Assembly: GCF_014650175.1 (NCBI RefSeq)
Contig: NZ_BMUL01000021.1
Location: 31,939 to 95,938, forward strand
Origin: Streptomyces termitum
GTDB lineage: Bacteria > Actinomycetota > Actinomycetes > Streptomycetales > Streptomycetaceae
Direction: 5' to 3'
DNA length: 64,000 bases
Below are positions 54,799 to 63,710 of this stretch, in pieces. The position numbers and the translations under genes are program-made. Position 1 is the first letter of the stretch; the number at the start of each line of letters is the position of its first letter. The notes below the pieces were generated by a model. It was not told where the DNA came from and ran no database searches. It saw only the letters and a program-made list of their open reading frames with translations.

Positions 54799-55493
54799 CC
54801 GCGCGCCGCGCGGGCGTAGGCCCCGGGGGTGGTGTCCGCCAGCGCGCGGGCGTCGCGCCCCAGGTGGGCCTGGTCGGTGTAGCCGGCGCGGGCGGCGGCC
54901 CCGGCGGGCGGGACGCCGTCCCGCAGGAGGGCCAGGGCGCGCTGGAGGCGGAGGATCCGGGACAGCGTCAGGGGGCCGTAGCCGAAGGCGTCCAGGGAGA
55001 GCCGGTGGAGGCGGCGGGGGCCGATCCCGAGGGCGTCGGCGGTCTCGGCGACCGGGCGGCCCGCGCCGAGCCGGGCGGTGACCGCGCGGAGCAGCGGGTC
55101 GGCGGGGGCGGCGTCGGCGGCGCGGCGCAGCGCGTACTCCTCCAGGGCGAGGGCCGGGTCGGGGGCGGCGGCGATCCGGTCGGCGAGGCGGCGGGCGGGG
55201 GCGGCGCCCCACAGTTCGGCCGGGTCGACCCGGAGGTCGCGCAGCGCGCGGGCCGGGACGCCGAGGAGGCGGGGGGCGTCGCCGGGGGCGAAGCGCAGTC
55301 CGGCGTAGCGGGCGACGGCGCCCCGGGGGCGGTACGGGCGGGTGTCGGGGCCCGCGACGAGGAGCCGTCCGTCGGCCCAGATCAGGTCCATGCAGCCGTC
55401 GGGGACGACCGGTCCGGCGGACACGACGGGGGCGGGGGCCGTCCGGGTCCACAGGACGGCGCCGTCGAGCCGGGCCGGGCGTTCCTCGTACAC
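54756..55493 (-). CDS. AraC-family transcriptional regulator
   Basis: 245 aa. The N-terminal domain (PVVPDGCMDLIWADGRLLVAGPDTRPY) is of the DUF6597/cupin-like type common in this AraC subgroup. The C-terminal double HTH spans about 140-225 (VAETADALGIGPRRLHRLSLDAFGYGPLTLSRILRLQRAL, then AARAGYTDQAHLGRDARAL). GTG at 55493. It is convergent and overlapping with the VOC gene; such pairs are common in streptomycetes and the regulator may control it. Confidence 0.9.
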   Translation of the reverse strand: MYEERPARLDGAVLWTRTAPAPVVSAGPVVPDGCMDLIWADGRLLVAGPDTRPYRPRGAVARYAGLRFAPGDAPRLLGVPARALRDLRVDPAELWGAAPARRLADRIAAAPDPALALEEYALRRAADAAPADPLLRAVTARLGAGRPVAETADALGIGPRRLHRLSLDAFGYGPLTLSRILRLQRALALLRDGVPPAGAAARAGYTDQAHLGRDARALADTTPGAYARAARGQAPDGTSAKRETP

Positions 55494-55526
55494 ACCGCCC
55501 AGCTTAGGAGGCGTCCCGGGGGGGCG

Positions 55527-56651
55527 TCAGTCCTTCTCGCGGCCGGAGTGGAGGCGGGCCTTCACGTCGTCGGGGGGCAGGAACCTGGACCAGCGCTCGG
55601 GGAACTCGGACGGCATGTCGGGGTCGTCCTCGTCGACGTCGTCGGCCTCGGCCCGGATGCGGGCGACGAGTTCGGCGGCCTGGACGGCGCGGGCCCGCTC
55701 GTTGGCCTCGCGGGCGGCGGCGGTGGCGACGGAGGGCCAGACCCGGTCGATGGCGGCGTTGACGGCGGCGCCGACGAGGACGGCGAAGGCGGAGACGCCG
55801 ATCCAGAGGAGGACGGCGATGGGGGCGGCGAGCGAGCCGTAGATGGTGGGGCCCTCGACCTGGCTGGTGAGGTAGATCCGCAGCAGGAAGCTGCCGAGGA
55901 TCCACATGGCGAGGGCGACGAGGGCGCCGGGGATGTCCTCGATCCAGGGCGAGCGGACCGGGACGGAGACGTGGTAGAGCGTGGTGAGGAAGGCGACGGA
56001 GAGCAGGATGACGGCCGGCCAGTAGAGGACGGCGACGACGTCGGTGCCCCAGGGGACGAGGGCGACGACCCGGTCGGGTCCGGCGACCGCCAGCGGCAGG
56101 ACGACGGCGCCGATGAGCAGGGCCACGACGTAGAGGAGCAGGGCGAGGAGCCGGGTCTTGACGATGCCCCGGTGGCCGTCGAGGCCGTACATGACGGTGA
56201 TGGTGTCGATGAAGACGTTGACGGCGCGGGAGCCGGACCAGAGGGCGATGGCGAAGCCGAGGGAGATCAGGTCGGGCCGCTTGCCCTGGGTGATGTCGTC
56301 GAGGAGGGGTTCGGCGATCTCGCCGACGCCCCGGTCGGAGAGGACCGCTCCGGCGGCGTGGAGGATGTTCTCCCGGATGCTGGCGACGGTGTCGGTGTTG
56401 GTCCAGTCGTCGGCGTAGCCGAGGACGGCGATGAGGCCGAGCAGCAGGGGCGGCAGGGACAGCAGGGTGAAGAAGGCGGCCTCGGCGGCGAGGCCGAGGA
56501 TCCGGTACTCGATGCACGAGTTGACGGTGTCCTTGAGGAGCAGCCAGACCATCTTCCGCTTCGAGACGTTGCGGTAGAGGACGCGGGCGCGGTGGAGCCT
56601 GCTCCAGGGGCGCCGCTCCGGCCGTTCGGGTGTTTCGCTTGCTGCCTGCAC
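55527..56651 (-). CDS. YihY/BrkB-family inner-membrane protein
   Basis: 374 aa with six transmembrane helices and the family signature LAAEAAFFTLLSLPPLLLGL near residue 55, later SGSRAVNVFIDTITVMYG and YGSLAAPIAVLLWIGVSAFAVLVGAAVNA. The cytoplasmic C-terminus is acidic. The function of the family is not settled; it was once called RNase BN by mistake. GTG at 56651 has TACGGT about seven bases upstream, indicating a leaderless mRNA. The frame is open further upstream, but without start signals. Confidence 0.9.
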   Translation of the reverse strand: MQAASETPERPERRPWSRLHRARVLYRNVSKRKMVWLLLKDTVNSCIEYRILGLAAEAAFFTLLSLPPLLLGLIAVLGYADDWTNTDTVASIRENILHAAGAVLSDRGVGEIAEPLLDDITQGKRPDLISLGFAIALWSGSRAVNVFIDTITVMYGLDGHRGIVKTRLLALLLYVVALLIGAVVLPLAVAGPDRVVALVPWGTDVVAVLYWPAVILLSVAFLTTLYHVSVPVRSPWIEDIPGALVALAMWILGSFLLRIYLTSQVEGPTIYGSLAAPIAVLLWIGVSAFAVLVGAAVNAAIDRVWPSVATAAAREANERARAVQAAELVARIRAEADDVDEDDPDMPSEFPERWSRFLPPDDVKARLHSGREKD

Positions 56652-57036
56652 CCGCTTACCGTATCCGCACGACGGGGGGCCCACGCACCGTGGCCGTCCG
56701 GCTCGCGGGCCCGGTGGGCGGGGGCTTCCGGGAGGTTTCGGCCGCGCGTACCGGGGGTGTGCCGGGCCGGGCCGCGCGAGGCGGGGCGGGCGGGGCGGCA
56801 CGCGCGGAAGGCGGGGGTGGTGCTGCGCCGACACGGCACCACCACCCGCCTCCACCACCCTCGCTCAGGGGGGCGGGAAGCGGCCAGAGTTGCAAAGGGT
56901 TGCGGCATTACGTGAAACGGGGCGCCGCGGGGTCCCTCCGGACGGCACGATGGTCCCCCGGCACGCAACGGAGCTCCGGCCGACCGTCCGGACCCCGCGG
57001 AACCGATCCAGCGCACCGGGTGGCGGAGAGGGACCG
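56652..57036. other. 385-bp divergent intergenic region
   Basis: It holds the leaderless promoter of the YihY gene at its left edge and the leader of the GAF regulator at the right. GGTGGTGC (56816-56823) pairs with GCACCACC about 12 bases later. GTTGCAAAGGGTTGC (near 56890-56905) gives two close GTTGC half-sites that could be a regulator site. The ORFs here look like GC shadows; I see no gene. Confidence 0.55.
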
Positions 57037-58596
57037 ATGAACGACACGCGGCTCGACATGAAGCGGCTGGCCGCCATGGACTCCCTCCAGGCGGCCCGGC
57101 TGCTGCGCCGGGTCCGGGAGGAGACCCTGGCGGGCCGGCGGCCGCCGATCGCGCCCCGCCCGGAGATCGACGCCTCCTGGCGGCGGATGGCGCGGCTCGG
57201 CCTCGATCCCGACCGGGGCACCAGCACGGTGCTGCTGCGCCGGGACGAGCTGGAGCGGCGGCGGCGGGCGACCCTGCTCGCCGACGTGATGCAGACGCTC
57301 AGCGCGGGGCTGGCCGGGATCGCCGACGCCTCGCTCCAGATCATGGTCGTCACCGACGAGCACGGCCGGGTGCTGTGGCGGGAGGGGCATCCGGCGGTGA
57401 TGCGGCGGGCGCAGCTGATCTGCCTGGAGGAGGGGGCGGCCTGGACCGAGCAGAGCACCGGGACGAACGCGGTGGGGACCGCGCTCGCCACCCACCGGGC
57501 GGTGCAGGTGCACTCGGCGGAGCACTACGTGGAGGCGCTGCGGGACTGGACCTGCGCGGCGGCGCCGGTGCACGACCCGCGCGACGGGCGGCTGCTGGGC
57601 ATCGTGGACGTGAGCGGTCCGGCCTCCACCTTCCATCCGTCGATGCTGGCACTGGTGGGTTCGGTGGCGCGGCTGGCCGAGGCGGAGCTGCGCGAGCGGC
57701 ACCGGGGGGCGGTGGAGCGGCTGCGGGCGGTGGCGGCGCCGATCCTGTGCCGGGTGGGCGGCCGGGCGGTCGCGGTGGACGTCCACGGCTGGACGGCGGC
57801 GGTGACGGGGCTGGCGCCGGTGGACCGGGTCGCGCTGCCGAAGGGGCTGGGGGCGGGCCCGGCGTGGCTGCCGTCGCTGGGGCTGTGCGCGGTGGAGCCG
57901 CTGCCGGGGGGCTGGCTGCTGCGGGTGGAGGAGGACACCGCTCCGGCGGGCGCGGGGTCGGGGGCGGCGGGCCGGGTGGTGCTCGACCTGAGCCGGCCGC
58001 GCCGCTGGACGGTGGCGGTGTCGGGGGCGGCGGGGAGCTGGCAGCAGGAGCTGAGCCCGCGCCACGCCGAGCTGCTGTACCTGCTGGCGCTGCATCCGGA
58101 GGGGCGGACGGCGGCGGAGCTGGCGGAGGACGTGTTCGGGGACCGGACGCGGACGGTGACGGTGCGGGCCGAGCTGTCGCGGATGCGCCGCACCCTGGCG
58201 GGGGTGCTGGCGCACCGCCCGTACCGCTTCCGCGAGGAGCTCGTGGTGGAGGTGCTGCGTCCGGAGCGGCCGGAGGAGCTGTTCCCCTACTCGTCGGCCC
58301 CGGCGATCCGCGCGGGCGGCCGGGTCCCGGGGGCCCGGGTCGCGGACGCCCGGGTTTCCGGGGCCCTGGTCCCGGGGGCTCTGGTTCCGGGCGCCCGGCT
58401 CCCGGGGGCCCCGGAGGAGCACGGCGGGCGGGGCGAGGGGGTGCGCGGGGGGCACGGGGAGCGGGTGCCGGTGCCCCGGGAGGGGCGCGGCGGGCGGCCG
58501 CCCGGACCGGGTGTCCACATGTCGGACAGCCGTCCGGGGATCCCGCCCGACCCGGCCTGGGAATCCGTCGCTCCGCATGATGCGATGGAGCCATGA
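57037..58596 (+). CDS. GAF-domain transcriptional regulator
   Basis: 519 aa. GAF sensor at about 85-215 with the AcoR-like block EGAAWTEQSTGTNAVGTALATHRAVQVHSAEHY. A middle region follows, then a C-terminal winged helix at about 340-400 (HAELLYLLALHPEGRTAAELAEDVFGDRTRTVTVRAELSRMRRTL). The last ~100 residues are low-complexity Gly/Ala/Pro with pentad repeats (VPGAR, VSGAL, VPGAL), probably disordered. It lacks the sigma-54 AAA+ domain of true AcoR proteins. ATG at 57037 follows GAGAGGGA. It overlaps the acetyltransferase gene by four bases, so the two are co-translated. Confidence 0.88.
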   Translation: MNDTRLDMKRLAAMDSLQAARLLRRVREETLAGRRPPIAPRPEIDASWRRMARLGLDPDRGTSTVLLRRDELERRRRATLLADVMQTLSAGLAGIADASLQIMVVTDEHGRVLWREGHPAVMRRAQLICLEEGAAWTEQSTGTNAVGTALATHRAVQVHSAEHYVEALRDWTCAAAPVHDPRDGRLLGIVDVSGPASTFHPSMLALVGSVARLAEAELRERHRGAVERLRAVAAPILCRVGGRAVAVDVHGWTAAVTGLAPVDRVALPKGLGAGPAWLPSLGLCAVEPLPGGWLLRVEEDTAPAGAGSGAAGRVVLDLSRPRRWTVAVSGAAGSWQQELSPRHAELLYLLALHPEGRTAAELAEDVFGDRTRTVTVRAELSRMRRTLAGVLAHRPYRFREELVVEVLRPERPEELFPYSSAPAIRAGGRVPGARVADARVSGALVPGALVPGARLPGAPEEHGGRGEGVRGGHGERVPVPREGRGGRPPGPGVHMSDSRPGIPPDPAWESVAPHDAMEP

Positions 58597-59162
58597 GCAT
58601 CAGTGTCACCATCTGGTCCCTGGAACAGACCTCGCCCGACGACCTGCGTCCGGCGCGGGCCTTGGAGGGCGACGACGTCGTCATCCGCCGTTCCGAGGTG
58701 CCCTCGCCCGAGTTCAGCCGCTTCCTCTACACCGCCGTCGGCGGCGACGTCCACTGGGGCGACCGGCTGCCGCTGTCGTACGCGCAGTGGAAGGAGGTGG
58801 CGGAGAAGCCGGGCGCCGAGGTGTGGGTGGCGTACGACCGGGGGACGCCGGCCGGGTACGTGGAGTTCGACCCGCAGGACGACGGCGTGGTGGAGATCGT
58901 CTACTTCGGCCTGATCGCGGCCTTCCGGGGGCGCGGGATCGGCGGCCACCTGCTCACCGAGGGGATCCGGCGGGCCTGGGACCTGGCGGAGCGCTGGCCG
59001 GACCGGGAGCCGACGAAGCGGGTGTGGCTGCACACCTGCTCGCTGGACGGCCCGCACGCGATGCCGAACTACGAGCGGCGGGGCTTCCGGCTCTTCGACA
59101 CCAGGGTGGAGGAGGCCGAGGAAGGTCCGACCCCGGGGCCGTGGCCCGGGGCCGCGGCCTGA
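58593..59162 (+). CDS. GNAT-family N-acetyltransferase
   Basis: 189 aa. The acetyl-CoA motif is IVYFGLIAAFRGRGIGGHLLTEGIRRAW (R-G-x-G-I-G), with C-terminal NYERRGFRLFDTR. It acts on an unknown amine. ATG at 58593 overlaps the GAF regulator stop (ATGA). A palindromic terminator follows. Confidence 0.92.
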   Translation: MSISVTIWSLEQTSPDDLRPARALEGDDVVIRRSEVPSPEFSRFLYTAVGGDVHWGDRLPLSYAQWKEVAEKPGAEVWVAYDRGTPAGYVEFDPQDDGVVEIVYFGLIAAFRGRGIGGHLLTEGIRRAWDLAERWPDREPTKRVWLHTCSLDGPHAMPNYERRGFRLFDTRVEEAEEGPTPGPWPGAAA

Positions 59163-59190
59163 CGCGCCGCCGCGGCGCCGCCCTCCTGCG

Positions 59191-59217
59191 AAAGGGGCCC
59201 TGATCAGGGCCCCTTTT
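59191..59217. terminator. Palindromic terminator after the GNAT gene
   Basis: AAAGGGGCCC (59191-59200), TGATCA, GGGCCCCTTT (59207-59216), then another T. The stem is flanked by A-run and T-run, so it can work in both directions. It isolates the sulfur operon from upstream transcription. Confidence 0.88.
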
Positions 59218-59315
59218 GCGTGACCCAGACCACACCGTCTCACTTATCGAGACTTTCACGTCCACATGACGGACGATGCTGGACTGGGTCCAAAGTCCCG
59301 TGACACGCTTCCGCC

Positions 59316-59399
59316 ATGCCTGGAACTGGAACTGCCTTGGTGAGTCGACGACACGTCGATCTCGGCCGCGTGTCCAGCGCCATCTGTCCGGTGCGCTGA
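59316..59399 (+). CDS. Putative cysteine-responsive leader peptide of the sulfate-assimilation operon
   Basis: 27 residues starting MPGTGTALVSRRHVDLGRVS and ending with a single Cys four residues from the end. The RRHVDLxRVxSAxC core is the known actinobacterial leader-peptide family found before sulfur genes, where ribosome progress at the Cys codon is thought to control downstream expression. It lies 126 bp before sirA. The gap is pyrimidine-rich, with no strong hairpin visible. A GTG within the peptide (59340) also keeps the core. Confidence 0.85.
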   Translation: MPGTGTALVSRRHVDLGRVSSAICPVR

Positions 59400-59525
59400 A
59401 CAGCCAGCACCGCCGCCCCTCCCCCTCTGCCCGACCCCTGCTGCGCACCGCCGCGCCACCCTCTCTCCTGCGCGCGAGTGTGCAGGTCAGAGCCGCCCTC
59501 TCGCAGTCCCGAAGGACAAGACGCC

Positions 59526-61223
59526 ATGGCCGCCACCCCGGAAAACCCCACTCCCGCCGCCGCCCGCCGCAAGGCCGGACGCCACCGTGGCGAGGGTCAG
59601 TGGGCCGCGGGGCACTTCACCCCGCTGAACGGCAATGAGCAGTTCAAGAAGGATGACGACGGTCTCAATGTGCGGACACGTATTGAGACGATCTACTCCC
59701 AGCGTGGATTCGACTCGATCGACCCCAACGACCTGCGCGGGCGCATGCGCTGGTGGGGGCTCTACACCCAGCGGCGACAGGGCCTCGACGGCACCAAGAC
59801 CGGTGTCCTGGAGCCGGAGGAGCTGGACGACGAGTTCTTCATGCTGCGCGTCCGCATCGACGGCGGCCGGCTGACCACCCGGCAGCTCCGGGTGATCGGC
59901 GAGATCTCCGAGGAGTTCGCGCGCGGCACCGCCGACATCACGGACCGGCAGAACGTCCAGTACCACTGGATCCGCATCGAGGACGTCCCCGAGATCTGGA
60001 ACCGCCTGGAGGCGGTCGGCCTCTCCACCACCGAGGCGTGCGGCGACACCCCGCGCACCATCCTCGGCTCCCCGGTGGCCGGCATCGCCGCCGACGAGAT
60101 CGTCGACGGCACGCCCGCGATCGAGGAGATCCACCGCCGGATCATCGGCAACAAGGACTTCTCCAACCTGCCCCGCAAGTTCAAGACCGCGGTCTCCGGC
60201 TCGCCGCTGCTCGACGTGGCGCACGAGATCAACGACGTCGCCTTCGTCGGCGTCGTCCACCCGGAGCACGGCCCCGGCTTCGACGTCTGGGTCGGCGGCG
60301 GTCTCTCCACCAACCCCAAGCTCGGCGTCCGGCTCGGCGCCTGGGTCCCGGTCGAGGAGGTCGCCGACGTCCACGAGGGCGTCATCTCGATCTTCCGCGA
60401 CTACGGCTACCGCCGGCTGCGCAACCGCGCCCGTCTGAAGTTCCTCGTCGCCGACTGGGGCCCGGAGAAGTTCCGGCGGATCCTGGAGGACGAGTACCTG
60501 GAGCGGAAGCTCGTCGACGGCCCCGCGCCGCAGGAGCCCGCCGGCCGCTGGCGCGACCACGTCGGCGTCCACCGGCAGAACGACGGCCTCTTCTACGTCG
60601 GCTTCGCCCCGCGCGTCGGCCGCGTGGACGGCGCCACCCTGACGAAGATCGCCGAGGTCGCCGAGGCGCACGGCTCCGGCCGGGTCCGCACCACCGCCGA
60701 GCAGAAGCTCATCGTCCTGGACGTCCCCGAGGCGCAGGTCGAGTCGCTGGTCGCCGCCCTGGAGGCGCTCGACCTGCGGGTCACCCCGTCCCCGTTCCGG
60801 CGCGGCACGATGGCCTGCACCGGCATCGAGTTCTGCAAGCTCGCCATCGTCGAGACGAAGGGCCGCGGCTCCTCGCTCATCGACGAACTGGAGCGCCGCC
60901 TCCCGGACTTCGACGAGCCGCTGACCATCAACATCAACGGCTGCCCGAACGCCTGCGCCCGCATCCAGGTCGCCGACATCGGCCTCAAGGGCCAGCTCGT
61001 CCTGGACGACGAGGGCAACCGCGTCGAGGGCTACCAGGTCCACCTGGGCGGCGCCCTCGGCCTGGAGGCCGGCTTCGGCCGCAAGGTCCGCGGCCTGAAG
61101 GTCACCGCGACCGAACTCCCCGACTACGTCGAGCGCGTCCTCACCCGCTACCACGCGGAGCGCGAGGACGGCGAGCGCTTCGCCGCCTGGACGGCCCGCG
61201 CCTCCGAGGAGTCGCTGTCGTGA
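59526..61223 (+). CDS. sirA: Ferredoxin-dependent nitrite/sulfite reductase
   Basis: 565 aa, reduces sulfite to sulfide with six electrons from ferredoxin. The siroheme-[4Fe-4S] cysteines are C431 and C437 (CTGIEFC) and C473 and C477 (CPNAC). Two ferrodoxin-like/siroheme half-domains flank them (ADITDRQNVQYHWIR and VRTTAEQKLIVLDVP). ATG at 59526 follows AAGGA. The first gene of the operon after the leader peptide; cysH follows through a small zinc-ribbon gene with four-base overlaps. The context (cysHCDN) favours sulfite over nitrite. Confidence 0.95.
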   Translation: MAATPENPTPAAARRKAGRHRGEGQWAAGHFTPLNGNEQFKKDDDGLNVRTRIETIYSQRGFDSIDPNDLRGRMRWWGLYTQRRQGLDGTKTGVLEPEELDDEFFMLRVRIDGGRLTTRQLRVIGEISEEFARGTADITDRQNVQYHWIRIEDVPEIWNRLEAVGLSTTEACGDTPRTILGSPVAGIAADEIVDGTPAIEEIHRRIIGNKDFSNLPRKFKTAVSGSPLLDVAHEINDVAFVGVVHPEHGPGFDVWVGGGLSTNPKLGVRLGAWVPVEEVADVHEGVISIFRDYGYRRLRNRARLKFLVADWGPEKFRRILEDEYLERKLVDGPAPQEPAGRWRDHVGVHRQNDGLFYVGFAPRVGRVDGATLTKIAEVAEAHGSGRVRTTAEQKLIVLDVPEAQVESLVAALEALDLRVTPSPFRRGTMACTGIEFCKLAIVETKGRGSSLIDELERRLPDFDEPLTININGCPNACARIQVADIGLKGQLVLDDEGNRVEGYQVHLGGALGLEAGFGRKVRGLKVTATELPDYVERVLTRYHAEREDGERFAAWTARASEESLS

Positions 61224-61402
61224 GCGAGCGAGCCGCGCCGTTCTTCTGCCCGTACTGCGGCGACGAGGACCTGCGCCCGGACGAGCGGGGGCACGGGGCC
61301 TGGGACTGCGTCGCCTGCGGCCGGGCCTTCCAGCTGAAGTTCCTGGGGCTGCTCGCCCCGGGCACCACCGGAGTCGACACCACACGGAGGGAGGGGATAT
61401 GA
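61220..61402 (+). CDS. Small CxxC zinc-ribbon protein of the sulfite reductase operon
   Basis: 60 aa with two cysteine pairs, FCPYCGDEDL and CVACGRAF, forming a zinc ribbon or rubredoxin-like knuckle. GTG at 61220 overlaps the sirA stop (GTGA) and its own stop overlaps the cysH ATG (ATGA), so it is tightly coupled on both sides. This small protein is a constant companion of sirA and cysH in streptomycetes (family knowledge); its role is not established. Confidence 0.85.
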   Translation: MSERAAPFFCPYCGDEDLRPDERGHGAWDCVACGRAFQLKFLGLLAPGTTGVDTTRREGI

Positions 61403-62115
61403 CGACCGCTCAGGTCACCGAGGAGACCACCGCCGAGGAGCTGCGCGCCCTGGCCGAGCAGGCCGGACGCGACCTGGAGGACGCCTCCGCGCTGGAGATC
61501 CTCCAGTGGGCCGCGGCCGCCTTCGGCCCCCGCTTCTGCGTCACCTCCTCCATGGAGGACGCGGTCGTCGCCCACCTCGCCTCCCGCGCCCTGCCCGGCG
61601 TGGACGTCGTCTTCCTCGACACCGGCTACCACTTCGAGGAGACGATCGGCACCCGGGACGCCGTGGACGCCGTCATGGACGTCAACGTCATCACCCTGAC
61701 CCCGCGGCAGACCGTGGCCGAGCAGGACGCCGAGCACGGGCCGCGGCTGTACGAGCGCGACCCCGACCTGTGCTGCGCCCTGCGCAAGCTCGCCCCGCTC
61801 CAGGACGGCCTGACCGCCTACAGCGCGTGGGCCACCGGCCTGCGCCGCGACGAGTCCCCGACCCGGGCGAACACCCCGGTCGTCGGCTGGGACGAGAAGC
61901 GGCGGAAGGTGAAGGTCTCCCCCATCGCCCGCTGGACGCAGGACGACGTCGACGCCTACGTCGCCGAGTACGGGGTCCTCACCAACCCGCTCCTCATGGA
62001 CGGTTACGCCTCCGTCGGCTGCGCCCCCTGCACCCGCCGGGTCGCGGCGGGCGAGGACGCGCGGGCCGGCCGCTGGGCCGGGCGCGCCAAGACCGAATGC
62101 GGGCTGCACGGCTGA
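61399..62115 (+). CDS. cysH: Adenylylsulfate/phosphoadenylylsulfate reductase
   Basis: 238 aa. It has the PP-loop-type SSMEDAV block at 50-56, FLDTGYHFEET at 72-82, and the iron-sulfur cysteines C125-C126 and C208/C211 typical of assimilatory APS reductases. The catalytic Cys234 is in KTECGLHG at the C-terminus. It makes sulfite from APS with thioredoxin. Overlaps both neighbours. Confidence 0.95.
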   Translation: MTTAQVTEETTAEELRALAEQAGRDLEDASALEILQWAAAAFGPRFCVTSSMEDAVVAHLASRALPGVDVVFLDTGYHFEETIGTRDAVDAVMDVNVITLTPRQTVAEQDAEHGPRLYERDPDLCCALRKLAPLQDGLTAYSAWATGLRRDESPTRANTPVVGWDEKRRKVKVSPIARWTQDDVDAYVAEYGVLTNPLLMDGYASVGCAPCTRRVAAGEDARAGRWAGRAKTECGLHG

Positions 62116-62147
62116 TGACCACCCCCCACACCCCCCAGGAGAACCAC

Positions 62148-62681
62148 GTGACCGGTGCCACCGTCTGGCTGACCGGCCTGCCGAGCGCCGGCAAGACCAC
62201 GATCGCCTACGAGCTGGCCGGGCGGCTGCGCGAGGAGGGCCGCCGCGTCGAGATCCTCGACGGCGACGAGATCCGCGAGTTCCTCTCCGCCGGCCTCGGC
62301 TTCTCCCGCGAGGACCGCTTCACCAACGTGCAGCGGATCGGCTTCGTCGCCGAGCTGCTCGCCTCGCACGGCGTGACCGTGCTGGTCCCGGTCATCGCCC
62401 CGTACGCCGACAGCCGCGAGGCGGTCCGCAAGCGCCACCAGGCCGAGGGCACCGCCTTCGTCGAGGTGCACGTGGCCACCCCGGTGGAGGTGTGCTCCGT
62501 CCGGGACGTCAAGGGCCTGTACGCCCGGCAGGCGGCGGGCGAGATCTCCGGCCTGACCGGCGTCGACGACCCGTACGAGGCACCCCAGGCACCCGACCTG
62601 CGCATCGAGTCGCACACCCAGACCGTGCGCGAATCGGCCTCGGCCCTGCACGCACTGCTCACCGAGAGGGGCCTGCTGTGA
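62148..62681 (+). CDS. cysC: Adenylylsulfate kinase
   Basis: 177 aa. P-loop GLPSAGKTT (10-18), DGDEIREFLSAGLGFSREDR, and the FVEVHVATPVEVCSVRDVKGLYARQAAGEI lid region. It phosphorylates APS to PAPS. GTG at 62148 has AGGAG six bases upstream and gives the family's usual MTGATVWLTG start. An ATG at 62115 touches the cysH stop (TGATG) and would add 11 residues. Confidence 0.93.
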   Translation: MTGATVWLTGLPSAGKTTIAYELAGRLREEGRRVEILDGDEIREFLSAGLGFSREDRFTNVQRIGFVAELLASHGVTVLVPVIAPYADSREAVRKRHQAEGTAFVEVHVATPVEVCSVRDVKGLYARQAAGEISGLTGVDDPYEAPQAPDLRIESHTQTVRESASALHALLTERGLL

Positions 62682-62776
62682 GCGACGCGCGCGTGACCAC
62701 CGGCCCGCAGACGAGCACGCAAGCCGCACCTCTGCGCCACGCGGGCGGAGAAGCGAACGAAAGGACCGCAGCATGA
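62678..62776 (+). CDS. Possible 32-residue coupling ORF between cysC and cysD
   Basis: GTG at 62678 overlaps the cysC stop (GTGA) and the stop overlaps the cysD ATG (ATGA). The peptide starts MSDARVTTGPQTSTQ and has no recognisable motif. It may only carry ribosomes across the gap; a real product is uncertain. Confidence 0.35.
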   Translation: MSDARVTTGPQTSTQAAPLRHAGGEANERTAA

Positions 62777-63708
62777 CGACCGTCGCTCATGCCCACGACA
62801 CCACGGACAGTCCGTTCGCGCTGTCGCACCTCGACTCCCTGGAGTCGGAGGCCGTGCACATCTTCCGCGAGGTCGCGGGCGAGTTCGAACGACCGGTGAT
62901 CCTCTTCTCCGGCGGCAAGGACTCCATCGTCATGCTCCACCTCGCGCTGAAGGCCTTCGCCCCCGCACCCGTCCCCTTCACCCTCCTCCACGTCGACACC
63001 GGCCACAACTTCCCCGAAGTCCTCGCCTACCGCGACCGCGTGGTCGCCGAGCACGGACTGCGCCTGCACGTCGCCTCCGTCCAGGACTACATCGACGCCG
63101 GGAAACTCCGCGAACGCCCCGACGGCACCCGCAACCCCCTCCAGACCGTGCCGCTGACCGAAGCCATCCAGCAGCACCGCTTCGACGCCGTCTTCGGCGG
63201 CGGACGCCGCGACGAGGAAAAAGCCCGCGCCAAGGAACGCGTCTTCTCCCTCCGAGACGAGTTCTCCCAGTGGGACCCCCGCCGCCAGCGCCCCGAACTC
63301 TGGCAGCTCTACAACGGCCGCCACGCCCCCGGCGAACACGTCCGCGTCTTCCCCCTCTCCAACTGGACCGAACTCGACGTCTGGCAGTACATCCAGCGCG
63401 AAGCCATCGACCTCCCCCCCATCTACTACGCCCACGAGCGCGAGGTCTTCGCCCGCAACGGCATGTGGCTGACCGCCGGCGACTGGGGCGGCCCGAAGGA
63501 GTCGGAGACGGTCGAGACGCGGCTGATCCGCTACCGCACCGTCGGTGACATGTCCTGCACCGGCGCCGTCGACTCCGACGCCACCACGCTGGACGCCGTC
63601 ATCGCCGAGATCGCCGCCTCCCGGCTCACCGAGCGGGGCGCGACCCGCGCCGACGACAAGATGTCCGAGGCCGCGATGGAAGACCGCAAGCGCGAAGGGT
63701 ACTTCTAA
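62773..63708 (+). CDS. cysD: Sulfate adenylyltransferase subunit 2
   Basis: 311 aa. PP-loop SGGKDS (46-51), then FTLLHVDTGHNFPEVL and VFGGGRRDEEKARAKER, the ATP-pyrophosphatase signature of CysD. With CysN it makes APS from sulfate and ATP. ATG at 62773 follows AAAGGA by eight bases. Two bases separate it from cysN. Confidence 0.96.
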   Translation: MTTVAHAHDTTDSPFALSHLDSLESEAVHIFREVAGEFERPVILFSGGKDSIVMLHLALKAFAPAPVPFTLLHVDTGHNFPEVLAYRDRVVAEHGLRLHVASVQDYIDAGKLRERPDGTRNPLQTVPLTEAIQQHRFDAVFGGGRRDEEKARAKERVFSLRDEFSQWDPRRQRPELWQLYNGRHAPGEHVRVFPLSNWTELDVWQYIQREAIDLPPIYYAHEREVFARNGMWLTAGDWGGPKESETVETRLIRYRTVGDMSCTGAVDSDATTLDAVIAEIAASRLTERGATRADDKMSEAAMEDRKREGYF

Positions 63709-63710
63709 CC

